DNA of 64,000 nt, taken from Centropus unirufus (lineage: Eukaryota; Chordata; Aves; Cuculiformes; Centropidae). The notes beneath the pieces were generated by a model that made no database searches, was not told where the DNA came from, and saw nothing but the letters and a program-made list of their open reading frames with translations. Positions 62,153 to 64,000 of the stretch are shown here, in pieces. The translations under genes and the position numbers were made by a program. The DNA is taken from contig VYZI01000035.1 of assembly GCA_013397695.1 (NCBI GenBank), forward strand, positions 795,614-859,613, in the 5' to 3' direction. Within the stretch, counting starts at the first letter, position 1; every line of letters begins with the position of its first letter.

Positions 62153-64000
62153 CAAATTCCTCCTTGGTTATTACAGAATCACCCTGATTTCAGTAGTAAA
62201 AAGGCATTTCCAGCCTGGCCTCATTCCTCCAGGAGATGGGTACAGCTGGTAAATAATGACCATCTCAGGAGATACTTTAGTACTTTAGCGAAGCTATTGA
62301 TGGCATGTTTAGATAGACAGTAATGAGGAGTTCAAGAAAGACAACACTATTTCCTTAATGCAATGGAGTGAATATGTCACTGGTATATACTATATTGGAA
62401 TAATATTTACTTGTCATAAAGGTGAGGTAGTAGGGCAGATGAAAGCTTAGTTTGGAACCCTATCCAAGTTTTCTGGCTTAGAAAAATTTAAGCTCTTTTG
62501 AATAGCAAAATTTTAATGAATTCCTGAGTTATCTTAGATGATATATTTTACAACATTAATTTTTATGTTATCGTTTTATTCAGGGAGGGTTAGGAAATTC
62601 TGGTTTTAAATGTCTTTTGACTGACATGACAAAAACGCAGCATATTTGTTATCTGTTTGGCAAAGAAAAACTAATACTTATCTGAGAGCCTTATAAATAT
62701 CCATCACACTTCTGGGACTATTCTGTGGATAAAATACTTGCTTAGATACGAAGGTGAAGGTTGCCACAGATACATCTTCAATTATGTACCACATGGCCAG
62801 CTCCCACACTGTTATCATGCGATAGTGCTCTGACACGATTGATTACTATAGCTCAGCTACAGTCTGTCAAGTCTTTGTGCACCAGGATCCCAAGTTTCAG
62901 ATCTGCCAACTGAAGTCTAAATACCTAAACTCACTGCTCTCCAGAAACTGGAAAACAGGTCCAAAACAAGTAAAACATATTTGACCTTGAAAGGGACTTA
63001 GGCTCAACACATTCGAAGGTATGGAATGGAAATATAGGTCTTTCCCAGGGAAGCAGTGTTGTTAATAAATCATTTAGAACTGGAGTTTCTTTGCTAAACT
63101 GTTTGGATGAACAGTTTGCTGTTTTTAAAAAAATTAAATATAGTTGTATGCACGGACACCTTTCTACTTTTAACTCTCTTGGATTCTCTGACCAAGTAAC
63201 AGTGACTTTCTCCAGCGGACCTTCCCTTAGCAACAGGAACAAGGGGAAACATTTAGGCAGCGTTGTGTGGCTAGACATCACTTTGTTGGGAAAAGCTGGA
63301 GAACGAGCATTGGCAAGAAGCAAGCACAGCTTTATGGGAGGTCTCTGCTGGTTGTTCTACTTTTGCTTGAGCCACTGTATGCTCTCTTCTTAAGAACATT
63401 TCCCCATTCTCTTAATAGACTGGCAGGCAGATGAATTTTAACAGTTCTTTCATTCAGCCACGATGGAACTTCCAGCAATGTGTCAAGGGAGATTGCAAGG
63501 GAGACAGGCAGGACTCTTGCAAACACTACTATATTTCTGAAGAATAGATAAATAAACAAATAAATAAATAAATAAGTTGGGGGGGTGGGGGGGAAGCAAG
63601 GTCACCTTCTGGAAAGAAATGAAACCACTGAGAGAAACTCTGCTTGAGGCAATGTGAGCTCCTTTCTCTGTGTCCTCTTAGGCTGCTGATCAGGGATGAT
63701 AGTTGGCAACATGGCTATAGTAGTACTTGCAGAGTTTATCCTAAGTGCAGCGGGATCTCTCACCTTTGCAGCTACAAGATCTTTTGATATAGGAAACTCT
63801 TCCCTAAATTAACTTTGCTGAGTAGCAAACTTTAGATTTCACACTTAGAAAGGAGTTTTGCTTATCATCACAGACTTCTACAAGTAGTTTTTGAAAGTCT
63901 CTTGTCAGCTGAACTGCTTTCCCACAGTTTTATCTGCAGGACGTGGCTACCTGACCCACAGCACAGCTGGGATGCTTAGAAACTTTGTAGGCGCAGATTA
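62147..64000 (+). other. MAML2: MAML2 intron 2, 5' part (runs off the right edge)
   Basis: Non-coding sequence follows the exon 2 donor. No further MAML2 exon is visible, so exon 3 must lie beyond the window. The first 177 bases continue the exon frame to a stop at 62321-62323, but that segment has no resemblance to MAML2. The rest is single-copy DNA apart from the TAAA/G-rich repeat near 63.55-63.59 kb. A 130-codon open frame on the minus strand (62931-63323) has no recognisable features. Confidence 0.85.
63548..63593. repeat. (TAAA)n tract followed by a G7-T-G7 run
   Basis: TAAA/CAAA units run from about 63548 to 63575. They are followed by seven Gs (63579-63585), one T (63586) and seven Gs (63587-63593). 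The tract contains several AATAAA strings only because of the repeat, so it should not be read as a poly(A) signal. Confidence 0.9.

Noticed and set aside
60656..62323. The full 555-codon open frame as the coding region
   Set aside because: Its first 11 codons lie in the intron polypyrimidine tract and its last 58 follow a consensus GTAAGG donor. Only 60689-62146 matches MAML2.
63548..63575. AATAAA strings as poly(A) signals for a short MAML2 isoform
   Set aside because: They arise from the TAAA repeat, more than 1.2 kb after the intron 2 stop, and no downstream processing context was seen.

Overview
The window looks like part of one large vertebrate gene. It holds the 3' part of a very long first intron, the whole of exon 2 and the start of intron 2 of MAML2 (mastermind-like 2, a nuclear coactivator of Notch signalling), read on the + strand. 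The only protein-coding segment I can support is exon 2 at 60689-62146: 486 codons, phase 0 at both ends, with a strong acceptor and donor. The signs of a vertebrate are the MAML2-type protein, the splice sites, the roughly 60 kb intron and the CR1-type retrotransposon remnants. The scarcity of young repeats, the absence of recognisable SINEs and the very old CR1 pieces fit a bird best. A crocodilian or turtle cannot be excluded from sequence alone.

Layout. 1-60688 is intron 1: ordinary single-copy intronic DNA with some AT-rich stretches (about 1.84-3.65 kb and 29.0-29.8 kb) and a few locally GC-richer stretches (about 11.1-12.3, 28.7-28.9 and 32.9 kb). It also carries old mobile-element debris: a hairpin candidate at 21.3-21.8 kb, a clear hairpin at 27.4 kb, a CR1 tail at 35.5 kb, a CR1 body of about 1.2 kb at 38.9-40.1 kb and a small palindromic remnant at 46.7 kb. 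Short tandem arrays lie at 30.03 kb (three 23-bp copies), 34.17 kb (three 19-bp copies), 38.66 kb (AT) and 42.95 kb (GA-rich). A perfect inverted pair of POU octamers lies at 36.13 kb. 60689-62146 is exon 2. 62147-64000 is the start of intron 2, with a TAAA repeat followed by a G-rich run near 63.55-63.59 kb.

Function. Exon 1, outside the window, should encode the N-terminal helix that binds the RBPJ-Notch intracellular domain complex. Exon 2 encodes the acidic and glutamine/proline-rich transactivation part. The many 60-120-codon open frames elsewhere are chance frames; none resembles a protein I recognise. I found no tRNA, rRNA, CRISPR array, intact transposon or second gene, and no evidence of a novel multi-gene system.
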